DNA of 64,000 bases from CAJXQU01 sp045110495 (GTDB lineage: Bacteria; Pseudomonadota; Gammaproteobacteria; CAJXQU01), in NCBI GenBank assembly GCA_045110495.1, contig JBGCGE010000010.1, positions 62,001 through 126,000 of the forward strand. The letters run 5' to 3'. The notes below the pieces were generated by a model. The model did not search any database and was not told the DNA's origin. It saw nothing but the letters and a program-made list of their open reading frames with translations. The translations under genes and the position numbers were made by a program. Below, piece after piece: positions 43,852 through 54,142 of this stretch. Numbering within the stretch: the stretch's first letter is position 1; every line of letters begins with the position of its first letter.

Positions 43852-44691
43852 ATGAAAAAAGTTGATCAATGGATTCCTGAATACTGGAACACTTCCCCTA
43901 TGTTCTCTGATCACCGTCGATTTATAGGTCAAGCCATAGATCAAAATAGTGAAATGAAGCACTGGGAGTACTGGCCCGATTGTAATGAACTTAACCAATT
44001 GTGGCCACACAAAAATAAAACGTTATCAGGTTATGATATCAAATTTATTCCACAGGATTCGCTCAATGAAGGTGCGGTTTATTATGAGGAACATATTTTT
44101 TCTAGTGGAAAAATTCCAACGAGAGATAAAAACTGGCATGATTTTTTTAATGCACAAGTATGGCTGCAGTTTCCTGAAACAAAAGCGGTGCTTAATGCGC
44201 AGCATGTAGAAGAAATTAAAAAGCACGAGCGAAATATCAACAAAAAAAATAGAACTGGAAAGCGAGATGCTTTAACGCTTTTTGATGAGTCTGGTGTTAT
44301 TTTTGTAACAGATAAGGTGCAGGTTATCGAAGACTTGCGCTCGCACCAGTGGAAGGAGTTATTCATACAAAAAAGACAGCAGTGGTGGGAATCAATTTCC
44401 GTTTATATTTTTGGACATGGCTTGTATGAAAAAGCATTTTCGCCTTATGTTGGTATGACGGGTAATGCAATGCCGATAATAGTTGAGGAATCATTTTTTG
44501 ATCAGGAAAGAAGCAAACAAATCAAAGTGCTTGATCAAAAAATATCACAAGGCATACAAAGCCAGAAAATTTTAGAAACATCTTCTAACCTAAACCCATT
44601 ACCTTTACTTGGGATACCCGGGTGGTGGAAGGAAAATGAGAATGAAAGTTTCTACGATAACAAAAATTATTTCAGGCCCAAAAGAAAATAA
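43852..44691 (+). CDS. DUF3025 family protein
   Basis: 279 residues, cytoplasmic by absence of any signal. The family core is present: HDFFNAQVWLQFPETKAVLN (~102-121), an RNINKKNRTGKRDALTLFDE stretch (~127-146) and VYIFGHGLYEKAFSPYVGMT (~178-197). The function is unknown. Conserved His/Asp positions in the core suggest an enzyme but no reaction is established. It diverges tightly from cmoA. Confidence 0.85.
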   Translation: MKKVDQWIPEYWNTSPMFSDHRRFIGQAIDQNSEMKHWEYWPDCNELNQLWPHKNKTLSGYDIKFIPQDSLNEGAVYYEEHIFSSGKIPTRDKNWHDFFNAQVWLQFPETKAVLNAQHVEEIKKHERNINKKNRTGKRDALTLFDESGVIFVTDKVQVIEDLRSHQWKELFIQKRQQWWESISVYIFGHGLYEKAFSPYVGMTGNAMPIIVEESFFDQERSKQIKVLDQKISQGIQSQKILETSSNLNPLPLLGIPGWWKENENESFYDNKNYFRPKRK

Positions 44692-44722
44692 ACGATAGTC
44701 TTTCAATGACATCAGGAAAATA

Positions 44723-45199
44723 ATGAATACTAAAAAAACAATTATAAATAAGGGGTTCTATGTGGCACTTGTTAGTTTGCCGGTGGCCGCAATTGGGATA
44801 CTCATTTTACAGAAAAATCTTCCAATGGGGCCGATCGTACTCGCAATGACAGTCATTCCAATAATGGGATTATTGATTGCAAAACGAGAAGTTGTAAGCG
44901 CAGTCCCAGATCTTATTTTCGGTGCGATAGATACGGGGCTTTTGACAATTCCTGTATTAGCCGGTGGCATTACATTTGGTGTTGCAGGAGCCGTTGCGGG
45001 CGGTGTGATCGGAGATGCTTTGAGCGATGGCATTGCTGGTTTTTTTGAAGGATCTATTGCTGAATGGTTACGTGAAAAAGGGATTGAAGAATCACGCGAA
45101 AGCGTAACGACAGGACTGGGTAAAATGGCTGGCTGTTTACTTGGCAGCGGTCTGGTTTTGAGTATTGCTTTATTGTTTGGAATAGATCCAGGTCGATGA
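44723..45199 (+). CDS. Glycine-rich small membrane protein, unknown
   Basis: 158 residues with helices at ~12-30, ~37-53, a long Gly/Ala/Val-rich segment (~62-100: LAGGITFGVAGAVAGGVIGD) and ~134-152. The GxxxG spacing suggests helix packing or oligomerisation, as in glycine-zipper proteins. An amphipathic acidic region (EWLREKGIEESRESVTTG) lies between. I do not recognise the family. It follows the DUF3025 gene by about 30 bp and converges on nth. Confidence 0.65.
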   Translation: MNTKKTIINKGFYVALVSLPVAAIGILILQKNLPMGPIVLAMTVIPIMGLLIAKREVVSAVPDLIFGAIDTGLLTIPVLAGGITFGVAGAVAGGVIGDALSDGIAGFFEGSIAEWLREKGIEESRESVTTGLGKMAGCLLGSGLVLSIALLFGIDPGR

Positions 45200-45234
45200 G
45201 TTTTCTTGCTTATAGCACGCTTAGTATACTTTTA

Positions 45235-45885
45235 TTATTTGTAGACGGGCTCTAATTTTTTCTTATCTTTCCATTCACACAGATCATAAATTGGACACTC
45301 TTCACATTTAGGATTTCGAGCGATGCAAGTGTATCGACCGTGTAATATCAACCAATGATGAGCATCAACTTTAAACTCATCAGGGATAAATTTAATTAAC
45401 TTTTTTTCGACCTCTAATACATTTTTTCCTTGACCTATTTTTGTACGGTTTGAAACGCGAAATATATGTGTATCAACAGCCATTGTTGGATGACCAAAGG
45501 CAGTATTGAGGATCACATTTGCCGTTTTTCTACCAACGCCGGGTAAAGCTTCTAGTGATTCACGATCTTCAGGCACTTCGCTGTCATGAAGATCAATTAA
45601 CATGCGACAAGTTTTAATGACATTTTCTGCTTTTGTATTAAACAAGCCGATCGTTTTGATATACTTTTTTAAACCTTCGACACCAATTTCATAAATTGCT
45701 TCTGGTGTGTTGGCAATTTTATAAAGTGGTGTCGTCGCCTTGTTAACGCTAACATCTGTTGCTTGTGCTGAGAGAATAACAGCGATCAATAATTCAAACG
45801 GACTGCTGTAATTTAATTCAGTCGTTGGGTTGGGATTTTTTGCTCTCAACCTTTCAAATATTTCGTGACGTTTTTCTTTATTCAT
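45235..45885 (-). CDS. nth: Endonuclease III (DNA glycosylase/AP lyase)
   Basis: Removes oxidised pyrimidines and nicks abasic sites. 216 residues. The helix-hairpin-helix is LEALPGVGRKTANVILN with catalytic Lys, and the catalytic Asp is in MAVDTHIFRVSNR. A C-terminal 4Fe-4S cluster has Cys spacing 6-2-5 in CIARNPKCEECPIYDLC. In Gammaproteobacteria nth usually closes the rnfABCDGE operon. Here it still follows rnfE on the same strand, but with tamA and tamB in between. Confidence 0.97.
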   Translation of the reverse strand: MNKEKRHEIFERLRAKNPNPTTELNYSSPFELLIAVILSAQATDVSVNKATTPLYKIANTPEAIYEIGVEGLKKYIKTIGLFNTKAENVIKTCRMLIDLHDSEVPEDRESLEALPGVGRKTANVILNTAFGHPTMAVDTHIFRVSNRTKIGQGKNVLEVEKKLIKFIPDEFKVDAHHWLILHGRYTCIARNPKCEECPIYDLCEWKDKKKLEPVYK

Positions 45886-45916
45886 TTCATTAGTTTTTTA
45901 TTTATTTTATCTAAAT

Positions 45917-48900
45917 TTACTTTTCATATTTATACAAAAAATCCATGCCAGAATTTGTGCCGGAATCTGCTTCAATAGACCAACGTTTTGATAAATCATA
46001 ACGTAATTTTAATTGTGCAACCGAATCGAAAATACCTATTCCATAACTAATATAAAGTTTTGGTGTAAGATATTTTCCAAGCTTAACCGAAGCATCATCA
46101 GCACTATCTCCATCAATAGAAAATTCATCAAGCCCAAACTGCTGACCAATATTTTCGGTTAGCATTTCGCCACCTTTAAATCCCAGCGATTGTGCCGCAC
46201 CAACCAGAAGAGAACTATCGCCAGAAGTCGCTTCGCTTAATGGCCGACCAATCATCACATAAGAAAGTATATCGTCCTGATTCATTGATGGTTTCGAAAA
46301 CAGAGTAAGAACAGGCTCGGTTGCGGGACCGGTTACATGCACACCCGCAGTAACACTCTTTGCTTTTCGAATGGCTTTTAAATCAAGATTTGGTGAATCA
46401 ATTGGACCGCCTGCAAATAAAATTTTGCCACCATCAATATCTAATTTTTGACCATAGGCGGAGTATTGGCCATCAACAATATTTATCTCCCCAGTTCCTG
46501 TTATGGGTTTATCAGGCATACTCACTATATGTAAATTTCCTTTGAGAGCGCCACTGAAACCGGTTGAAGCAAGAGAAATCTTATCTCCCAGGGTTACTTT
46601 AATATCGGTTGTAATACTCATTCCGGTGGAGCCTTCTTCTGGGGTTTCTTGCTGATCAATAATAACCACATCTTTTGACACAGGAACTGCGCTGGCTATT
46701 TGTTGAGGCTCGAGATTGGCTTCTGGAATTGCAACTTCCCCTGTAATATCTAAATTATTGTTTTGACTGATGATATTGATTTTTGGAGACATAAGTACCC
46801 AAGCTTCGGGTAAGTTTAGCAGCTCAAATCTGTCGCCTTTAATTTCAAGTTTGACAGGGAATTCGCTTTTAGTTTTGGAATCTGATGTGAGAGAGTCAAG
46901 ACCAACCGTTCCGCTTAGATCAAGTTGACCTTCACCTGATTTCATTTGAGCTTGTAGTGCTAATGTTTTGTTATTGGGACTGGTCACATCGAGTTTTATG
47001 TCTTTTAGTTGAATACCGGCGCTGGGCAGAAAGACTTCTGCGGCTAGTTTTGTATGCCCTTTTATTACTGGTTTGCTAACGGTGCCTGTCAGGCGCAAAT
47101 CAACATCTAAATTGCCTTTTAGATCCTCAACTTCCGGCGTAAACACCTGAATAAAGCCCAGGTCTTCAATCTTAGTTGTAACTTGACCGCTAAGTGGTAG
47201 TGTTTTGAAATCGACATTGGCAGGATCAAATGAAGTAGTTTCAATGCTTGCTTTTATCGGACTGTTCGTCGGCTGGACAAGATCAAAAAGTAAAGAGGCT
47301 TCGGTTTTGCTCGCATCCATAACAACCTCTAATGACGAAGGGTTATATTCAAAACGATTTCCATTTTCAGGATCGGCATTCGCTAGTGTAATAGAACCTT
47401 TTGAAGTAGTGAGATTTAAGTTTGCGCGTATGTTTTTGCTTCCCACTCCAGAAGCAGCTAATGTCGACGAAACTGTTCCAGCAAGGTTCATATCTTCAGG
47501 CATGAAAGCGCTGAGTAACGTTAATGGTATTTGAGTTAATTCTGAATTTGTATTCCATCCGCTATCGATGTTCCAATGCAAGCCAGCACAAAGTGATGCT
47601 TGCTTTTGGGTCAGGCAAAGTTTCTCAAGATCGACTTTTTGACTTGACGCGATCAGTTTTTCTGGTGAAGTTAATTTCCAGAGACCAAGTTTCGATTCTT
47701 TGATCGATATTTCTTCAATTACACCGCTCCAAACTTCATTCTTTAAACCACCTTTAGTGACAAATAAAAGATTGTTCTGATCTTGTTCTACACTTACTTT
47801 TAATGTGTGAGCAGCGAGAGAGCCAGAAGTCGTTAGATCTATATCATCAATATTATTTTCACCCAAAGTTAATCGCGAAGAATGGATTTGTATATCAAAT
47901 TTTTGATCGTCGTTAAGATTTTTATTTTCATCTTGCGAGAGATCTAAATTAATTTTGGAAGTAACTTCTCCGATTTGTAGATCCGGTAATTTTATATTTC
48001 CCACTTTCAACGTTGCCGCGACAGAAGGCGAAGTCATAGAACCTTTAACAGTGCCTTGAGCATTTAGTTGACCATCGGCTTCAGGAGCAATTTGTTTTAA
48101 ATCGGGGGAGTCTAAAGACCAAACAAGATCAAATTTTTCTCCAGCCTGACCGCTGGCTTTTAACTCGGAATTGCCAGACAGAAGTTTGAGAGTTTTTATA
48201 TTTATGAGATCATTTATAAGCTCAAGTTCAGCTAAAGCATTAACAGGATAGCCACGTAAATCGCCGTTGACTGACGTATTTTCAACAATAGCCGAAAGTT
48301 GCTCTCCAACTTTATGTCCTGATATAGCGGAAGATATATCCAGCTTTCCGGGCCATTTGTTTTCTAATTCTCCCGGCAGTTTACCGGGATCAATATTTTT
48401 CCCCTCAAGTTGAAAATCCCAAACTATTTTTTCACCCCAACCAACTTTTCCAACCAGATCAATTTCACCATTAAGGAGATCTGCATGCAGTGAAGAAAGA
48501 TCAAAATCAGAACTTGTTCCTTTACCAGAAATGATCAAATCATTAACGACTATTTGTGGATGATCGACCGCTGTTTGTAGCTTGATAAAATAATCTTCGG
48601 GTTGACCTGAAACTTTAAAATTTCCATTTGGACTTTTTATAGATTGAGTATCATTTTCTACGGTTTGTTGCCAGACAATATTGTCCCAGTCACCTGAAAG
48701 ATCAAATGACATGGGAGCTTCTCCCCAATTAACTTGTCCTTTTGATTTGAGCTGTCCGGATAAAAGTTTGCTGACGAAATCATCAATAATAAATTTTTGA
48801 TCATCACCATGACCATTTAGACTAAGCGTAACATCACCAATATCTGCTTGATTGATAGAGGTTTGAAGATTTATTTTATAATTTTCAGGACTACCGCTAA

Positions 48901-50038
48901 GTTGCAGCGTTCCTTGATCAGTTTTTATATCTGGCTCACCATCTAGTGGCCAACGTAATTTTTGCCAGTGACCATTGAGATTTAGTTGAGGAATATCAGT
49001 AAGTTGAACTTCACCATTTAGATCTATAAAAGCCTCAATTTCATTAGACTTGATGTTTAAATTATTTAGTTTGATTTCATTGGCTGTCGGTTGTTCCAGG
49101 TCAATATTTCCATTCCAGATACCAAATTCTTCACTGCTGATCAGATAGTCTCCAATAAGCTTTATTTGTTCAAGATTACCGCTGGCTTCTAATCCCGTAG
49201 CAAAAGATATTGCAGGCAAATCTGCTTTAATTTTTTGTATTTGAAACTGATCAGCTTTAACAATAGCGTTCCAATATAAATCGGTTAGTGGTTGCTTTAT
49301 TTTTGCGTTAACTGAAAGTTCTTCGGGTGAAATTAAACTTTGAGAAATTATTAATTTTTGAAGATCGCCAGATAGTTTTCCTGCACCAGTTAATTCAGGA
49401 AGATCGGGTAACTTGACATTCCACTGAATCTCAAAATCTAATGGGTAATGATCACGCGTTTCAACAATGCCTGAAATTTCAGTTGTGATTTCGATATCCC
49501 CCGTTTTCATTGCTATCTGGAAAGGATCAATCTGGATTGCTTTTTGATCTGCGTCGAGTGAAAAAGTTATTCTATCGAGTGTTTGAGTCGTGGTATTTTT
49601 CTGTGAATAATACGCTGCATTTGTAAGCAAAAATTTTTCTATCGTAATCGGAAAAGGTAACTGAAAATCAGGTAATTCAAAGGGTTCATCTGAAGGTGGT
49701 TTCGTTGAGTAATCATTGATCTTAATACTATCAACATTGATTAGATTGATATGTAATTCAGGAACGAGTTTTAAATTCAACAAGTCGGCCGGTTGCCATT
49801 CAAATTCAAATTTGTCGATAGAAATTTCGAGCTCATCGAGAGAAATTTTCAAGTCATCGAATTGTAATTTGTCGCTTAATCTACCTTTAAAACCAGATGC
49901 GGATATTTGATCTGAATATTGTTCGCTAATGGTTTTCCAGACGAGTTGTGTACCTTTTTCTGTACCGATAAAAAGAATGCCGATCAGTAGCAATGTGATC
50001 AGAATAGCCAGCGTAGTTAGTACACGCCAGATAATCAC
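45917..50038 (-). CDS. tamB: Translocation and assembly module subunit TamB
   Basis: Inner-membrane-anchored AsmA-like bridge to the outer membrane. With TamA it helps insert outer membrane proteins, and the wider family has been implicated in phospholipid transport. 1373 residues: N-terminal helix (~4-26), then a very long run of repeated beta strands (LSG/LNGHG-type units), and a C-terminal DUF490 domain (~1020-1373) containing ATEPVLTLFSKPSMNQDDIL and SYVMIGRPLSE. It ends DSGTNSGMDFLYKYEK, the usual aromatic terminus. Overlaps tamA by four bases (ATGA). Confidence 0.95.
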   Translation of the reverse strand: MIIWRVLTTLAILITLLLIGILFIGTEKGTQLVWKTISEQYSDQISASGFKGRLSDKLQFDDLKISLDELEISIDKFEFEWQPADLLNLKLVPELHINLINVDSIKINDYSTKPPSDEPFELPDFQLPFPITIEKFLLTNAAYYSQKNTTTQTLDRITFSLDADQKAIQIDPFQIAMKTGDIEITTEISGIVETRDHYPLDFEIQWNVKLPDLPELTGAGKLSGDLQKLIISQSLISPEELSVNAKIKQPLTDLYWNAIVKADQFQIQKIKADLPAISFATGLEASGNLEQIKLIGDYLISSEEFGIWNGNIDLEQPTANEIKLNNLNIKSNEIEAFIDLNGEVQLTDIPQLNLNGHWQKLRWPLDGEPDIKTDQGTLQLSGSPENYKINLQTSINQADIGDVTLSLNGHGDDQKFIIDDFVSKLLSGQLKSKGQVNWGEAPMSFDLSGDWDNIVWQQTVENDTQSIKSPNGNFKVSGQPEDYFIKLQTAVDHPQIVVNDLIISGKGTSSDFDLSSLHADLLNGEIDLVGKVGWGEKIVWDFQLEGKNIDPGKLPGELENKWPGKLDISSAISGHKVGEQLSAIVENTSVNGDLRGYPVNALAELELINDLINIKTLKLLSGNSELKASGQAGEKFDLVWSLDSPDLKQIAPEADGQLNAQGTVKGSMTSPSVAATLKVGNIKLPDLQIGEVTSKINLDLSQDENKNLNDDQKFDIQIHSSRLTLGENNIDDIDLTTSGSLAAHTLKVSVEQDQNNLLFVTKGGLKNEVWSGVIEEISIKESKLGLWKLTSPEKLIASSQKVDLEKLCLTQKQASLCAGLHWNIDSGWNTNSELTQIPLTLLSAFMPEDMNLAGTVSSTLAASGVGSKNIRANLNLTTSKGSITLANADPENGNRFEYNPSSLEVVMDASKTEASLLFDLVQPTNSPIKASIETTSFDPANVDFKTLPLSGQVTTKIEDLGFIQVFTPEVEDLKGNLDVDLRLTGTVSKPVIKGHTKLAAEVFLPSAGIQLKDIKLDVTSPNNKTLALQAQMKSGEGQLDLSGTVGLDSLTSDSKTKSEFPVKLEIKGDRFELLNLPEAWVLMSPKINIISQNNNLDITGEVAIPEANLEPQQIASAVPVSKDVVIIDQQETPEEGSTGMSITTDIKVTLGDKISLASTGFSGALKGNLHIVSMPDKPITGTGEINIVDGQYSAYGQKLDIDGGKILFAGGPIDSPNLDLKAIRKAKSVTAGVHVTGPATEPVLTLFSKPSMNQDDILSYVMIGRPLSEATSGDSSLLVGAAQSLGFKGGEMLTENIGQQFGLDEFSIDGDSADDASVKLGKYLTPKLYISYGIGIFDSVAQLKLRYDLSKRWSIEADSGTNSGMDFLYKYEK

Positions 50039-51801
50039 AGATCTGGCCCAATCCTGATATGTAGACGAACAGGCTTATCTGGATCTGAAATGCCTGATGC
50101 AAGATCGACTCTGACAAGGCCAACAGGCGAGAACCATCGGACACCAAAGCCGACGCCATATTCAATCTCATCATCGAAATCATTAAAGGAATTACCTGCG
50201 TCAACAAAACCTGCTAACGCCCACTTCTCTTTAATGCGGTGTTCATATTCAAAGCTTCCGACGGCTAAATATTTACCACCAACGATATCTCCATTGCTGT
50301 CTCTGGGACCGAGATCTTCATAGTCAAAACCACGAATACTATTATCACCACCGGCAAAGTATCTTAGGGATGTTGGCATTTTGTCAAAATCGCTGACACT
50401 GGTGGCACCGATATTTCCGCGTACAATTACACGACCATTCTTCCAAAAAGACCGAATGTATTTGCCATTTAAACTGGCTTGTATAAGCGTCACATCAGAT
50501 AGGATATTTTCAGAGGCACCACGAATATTAAGATCAACATGAAAACCATTTTTTGTGTATGTCGGGCTGTCTGTTTCAGTCATGCTCCAGGTGATGCCCG
50601 GGAGTAAAAGTTGAGAGCTTCTTTCAGTTCTGCCGATTTCAAAATTTTCTATCAAATAAGAAATATTGATCGCTTCATCCCAGCCCCAACGTTTTTGTCG
50701 GTAATTTACCGCTAAATTTAATGTGTCGCTTCTACTGGTGTCTGTGTCTTCTCGAGAAAGACCGCCACCAAAGTCCAGTTCAACGCCTTTTTTAGGAAAG
50801 TGTGGCAGGGTGTAATTTGTTGTCATGGTTGATAAAACTGGCGATAGTTTTATATCAGCACTAGCTCGATGGCCGTACTCATTAATATAGCGACTTTTCC
50901 AGCCGAACTTTATTCGAGGACCCGTATCAGTTCCGAAGCCGACTCCAGCAGTATAGCGATTGCGTTTTTTCGGCGTTAATTTAACTTGAACAGGAACCGA
51001 ATTCTTAGAGATTAGTTCTTGTTTTGGACGGACTTCTACATCTTCAAAATAGTCTGTGTTTGATAAGCTTTGTTGCAGTTTCACCAATAAGCTATTTTCA
51101 TAAGGCTGGCCTTCTTCAAACGATTGTAGTTTTAGCAAGGTCGCGTAACTGATCGGCGATTTTGAATAACGAACCTCACCAAACGAATATCGATTTTTAC
51201 TATTAAAATGAAGCGTCACTTTTGCCGTATTCTTTTCCAGATCAACTTCAACTTTATTTTCTGAGAAAGTGGCATCAAAGTAGCCACGCGATGCGGCTAA
51301 ACGTTGTATGTCTTTTTTACTCTTTTCATATAAACCATGGTGCATTACATCACCAGATTGAATGGGGAATTTCGCACGTAGTTTTTCAAATGCTTGATCA
51401 TTATTTGCATCACCGAAAAATTGTAGATCTAATGTACCAACCGTAAGTGGTGCTCCAGCATCAATTTCGTAGTGAGCTTGCCAGATTCCTTCAACTTTAT
51501 TGAGTTCGGATCGGATAGTCGGTTTGTAATAACCCAAAGCTTGTAAAGCAATTTTGATCTCTCGCTCAGCTTCTTTATGAAGCTTTTTGATACTGCTTTC
51601 GGTTAAACGTGGATTATCTTTTTGTCTTTCTAAACTCAGGGAAGTTAGAATGTTTTCTAGCAGTGAATCTCCGACACCACCAATAGTAATACTGACATTT
51701 TCTTTGGCGTATGCAGCCAGAGCTATACCTGAATTAATAGACATACTAATGGCTAATATAAAAACGATTCTATTTATAAGAAAGAAATTTTTAACGTTCA
51801 A
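50035..51801 (-). CDS. tamA: Translocation and assembly module subunit TamA (Omp85 family)
   Basis: Outer-membrane partner of TamB. A signal peptide (~1-30) is followed by three POTRA domains (~35-275: VSITIGGVGDSLLENILTSL, GALDLQFFG-type strand, FGEVRYSKSPISYA) and a 16-strand barrel (~280-588) with GVGFGTDTGPRIKFGW, the lid-loop motif FAGGDNSIRGFDYEDLGP (~468-485) and final strand RLHIRIGPDL. 588 residues, normal length. Ten bases separate its start from the rnfE stop, so it belongs to the same transcript. Confidence 0.95.
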   Translation of the reverse strand: MNVKNFFLINRIVFILAISMSINSGIALAAYAKENVSITIGGVGDSLLENILTSLSLERQKDNPRLTESSIKKLHKEAEREIKIALQALGYYKPTIRSELNKVEGIWQAHYEIDAGAPLTVGTLDLQFFGDANNDQAFEKLRAKFPIQSGDVMHHGLYEKSKKDIQRLAASRGYFDATFSENKVEVDLEKNTAKVTLHFNSKNRYSFGEVRYSKSPISYATLLKLQSFEEGQPYENSLLVKLQQSLSNTDYFEDVEVRPKQELISKNSVPVQVKLTPKKRNRYTAGVGFGTDTGPRIKFGWKSRYINEYGHRASADIKLSPVLSTMTTNYTLPHFPKKGVELDFGGGLSREDTDTSRSDTLNLAVNYRQKRWGWDEAINISYLIENFEIGRTERSSQLLLPGITWSMTETDSPTYTKNGFHVDLNIRGASENILSDVTLIQASLNGKYIRSFWKNGRVIVRGNIGATSVSDFDKMPTSLRYFAGGDNSIRGFDYEDLGPRDSNGDIVGGKYLAVGSFEYEHRIKEKWALAGFVDAGNSFNDFDDEIEYGVGFGVRWFSPVGLVRVDLASGISDPDKPVRLHIRIGPDL

Positions 51802-51810
51802 AACAACTGG

Positions 51811-52452
51811 TTATTGATCAGTTTTATTAGATGATGTGATTTTTAGAAGTTTACTTAAAGCAATTAGTAGACCGAGACAAATAAACGCACCCGCAGGTAA
51901 TGATGCCAGAATAAAGGCTTTATTATTTTGTGCAAGCTTGAGGGAAAATATTTTACCAGACTCACCAGTGAGTAATTCTATGTCTTTAAATAAGCTACCG
52001 TGAGCAATCAGTTCTCGAAAAGCGCCTAACACGACTAAAACCAGAAAAATTGCAAAGCCATGAAAAGCCGCATCTCTAACAGATCTTATAATGTTGTTTT
52101 GTGATGCAAAGACAATGATTCGATCAAGGATAAGGCAATTGACGGCAATAATGAGTAGATAAATACCAAGTGCAGATCTTAAATCTGGAAACCAGGCCTG
52201 CATAAGCAGATCAATAATTGTAACGAGTGTTGCCGTTATCAAGACATAGCAGGGGATGGCTGCGGGTGGTGGAATAAAATAACGAGTGGTCGAGACAATT
52301 AACGATGTGATCGTCAGAACGATAAAAAAAATAATACCGAGACTGATGCTTAAGGTAAGTGAATATGAAATGGCAAGCAACGGACTCAAACCGATCATAC
52401 GAAACAAGACGGGATTGTCATGTAATAAGCTGCGGAAGGTTTGATCTTTCAT
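51811..52452 (-). CDS. rnfE: Electron transport complex subunit RnfE/RsxE
   Basis: Integral membrane subunit of the Rnf ion-translocating ferredoxin:NAD oxidoreductase (or SoxR-reducing complex). 213 residues, about six helices. Family landmarks are NPVLFRMIGLSPLLAISYSL at the start, LGIYLLIIAVNCLILDRIIV (~95-114) and the late helix LASLPAGAFICLGLLIAL. The start overlaps the rnfG stop by four bases (ATGA). Confidence 0.92.
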   Translation of the reverse strand: MKDQTFRSLLHDNPVLFRMIGLSPLLAISYSLTLSISLGIIFFIVLTITSLIVSTTRYFIPPPAAIPCYVLITATLVTIIDLLMQAWFPDLRSALGIYLLIIAVNCLILDRIIVFASQNNIIRSVRDAAFHGFAIFLVLVVLGAFRELIAHGSLFKDIELLTGESGKIFSLKLAQNNKAFILASLPAGAFICLGLLIALSKLLKITSSNKTDQ

Positions 52453-53069
52453 GGTTTTGTTACCGATTGGTCTGGCACAGGCATAGCCCAGATTTTTTCT
52501 TTTTCACGATTATAAAATGCAAGGCATTTCTCTACGGCTTTAATCACTGCATTAGAGCTAATAGTAGCACCGGATATGTGGTCAACGTTTAAAATTTTAT
52601 CTTCATCAGTGTAAGCATGAGATGAACCAACAAAGCGTTTTAACCAATCTGAAACATTTTGATCGATAGCATCCCCAAATCCGGGCGTTTCGTTATGTCC
52701 GAGTACCTTTATTTCTAAGATTGTTCCTGCATAATCTAAACTGATCGCTAATTGAATGAGGCCATTGTAGCCATTAGGCGCAAGCGGAAAAATAACGATC
52801 CCTTGAGGCAGGTTTTTATTTCTCGCACGATAAACAGGCACAGGATTAGCCGACCCTAAATCGCCCAGAGAAGCCAATTCAATCTTGTCGTTTATAAGAT
52901 CATTATCGTATTCCAAAGGCATTAATTTTTTGATCAATGAATGTTGTTGTTTTGTTTGAATCTGGCTGATGGGAAGCCGTGTGTCATTATAAAAATAATG
53001 CGCGATCAAAAAGCCAGATAAGATAAATAACAGCAATGGTAAAATTAATGAAATCCGAGAAAAATTCAT
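52449..53069 (-). CDS. rnfG: Electron transport complex subunit RnfG/RsxG
   Basis: Membrane-anchored periplasmic flavoprotein. 206 residues: one N-terminal helix (~7-26) and an FMN-binding domain. The flavinylation motif is SGATISS in DHISGATISSNAVIKA (~165-180), in which the Thr carries covalent FMN. GHNETPGFGDAIDQNVSDWL is the other family signature. It sits between rnfD (16-bp gap) and rnfE (four-base overlap). Confidence 0.93.
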   Translation of the reverse strand: MNFSRISLILPLLLFILSGFLIAHYFYNDTRLPISQIQTKQQHSLIKKLMPLEYDNDLINDKIELASLGDLGSANPVPVYRARNKNLPQGIVIFPLAPNGYNGLIQLAISLDYAGTILEIKVLGHNETPGFGDAIDQNVSDWLKRFVGSSHAYTDEDKILNVDHISGATISSNAVIKAVEKCLAFYNREKEKIWAMPVPDQSVTKP

Positions 53070-53085
53070 AATGAATTAGCCAAAC

Positions 53086-54060
53086 TTACTCAGGTGCTTG
53101 AGGCCGAAAAAAGTGATCAAGCACGGGAGAAGCCGCATTCATCATTAAGATGGCGAAAGCTGCGCCTTCTGGATATGCGCCCCAGGTTCGAATCACATAA
53201 ATAACGATACCGATCGAAAACCCATAGATAAAACGTCCTTTTTTAGTGCTCGGTGAGGTGACTGGATCGGTTGCAACAAAAAAAGCACAGAGCATCGTTG
53301 CGCCACCGAATAAGTGAAAAAAGACACCAGGATAATGATCGGCATCAGAAATTTGAAAAAGTACTGAAAAGAAAACCAGTCCGCAGAGAACACCAACTGG
53401 AATATGCCAGCGGATAATCTTTTTTTGAATCAAAATTAATCCACCGATCAAAAAGCCGATGTTGATCCACTCATGACCGGTAGAAGCAAAGCTTCCAAAA
53501 ATGCCTGTGTTCTGGATCTCTGAGAGCATGTTTGAAAGTCGTAGGCTGGTTTGCAAGCTATCTAAAGGCGTTGCACTACTTTGACCGTCAATAATGATTG
53601 ACCATTGATTCATTTCTGCTGGAAAGCTGATCAATAGTGCAACAACACCTGCCATTGCAGGATTAAAAATATTGTTGCCCGTACCACCATAAGCATATTT
53701 TGCTAGCGTGATCGAAAAAGTGATCCCGATTAAAAGAATCCACCACGGAAGAAGAGGAGGAAGGGAAAGTGCAAAAATAAGCGCCATCACAGCACCGCTG
53801 CCGTCGAAAGAAAAAGTTTGTAGATTGTTGCCGCGGAGTTGATGCAAACCCACTTCCAGGATAAAGCCAAAACAAATTGCGAGAACTATGTTGATAAATA
53901 CACCGTATCCAAAAATAAAGGTGCTCAACAAGGTTCCGGGGATAAGGCAAAAACCGACCATAAACATGGCCCGCTGGACAGAGGGGTTTACCAACCAGTA
54001 GTCTTGAATCTGCAGTATCTTCTGCAAGCCGTCAGCTTGTTGATCTGTGCTTTTCTGCAT
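53086..54060 (-). CDS. rnfD: Electron transport complex subunit RnfD/RsxD
   Basis: Integral membrane subunit with covalent FMN. About 325 residues and ten helices. The flavin attachment Thr is in QSSATPLDSLQ (~150). YGGTGNNIFNPAMAGVVALL and TMLCAFFVATDPVTSPSTKKG are RnfD/NqrB landmarks. I chose ATG 54060 (MQKSTDQQADG); the frame is open 47 more codons, but these would overlap the start region of divergent ispG. No rnfA, rnfB or rnfC lies upstream, where they are expected. Confidence 0.92.
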   Translation of the reverse strand: MQKSTDQQADGLQKILQIQDYWLVNPSVQRAMFMVGFCLIPGTLLSTFIFGYGVFINIVLAICFGFILEVGLHQLRGNNLQTFSFDGSGAVMALIFALSLPPLLPWWILLIGITFSITLAKYAYGGTGNNIFNPAMAGVVALLISFPAEMNQWSIIIDGQSSATPLDSLQTSLRLSNMLSEIQNTGIFGSFASTGHEWINIGFLIGGLILIQKKIIRWHIPVGVLCGLVFFSVLFQISDADHYPGVFFHLFGGATMLCAFFVATDPVTSPSTKKGRFIYGFSIGIVIYVIRTWGAYPEGAAFAILMMNAASPVLDHFFRPQAPE

Positions 54061-54142
54061 AAGCGAAATGTACCATTTTTTTGCTGATATAATCAGTACT
54101 GCGTTAGAATGATGATATTTTCTTTGAAGGGAAGGAAATTTT

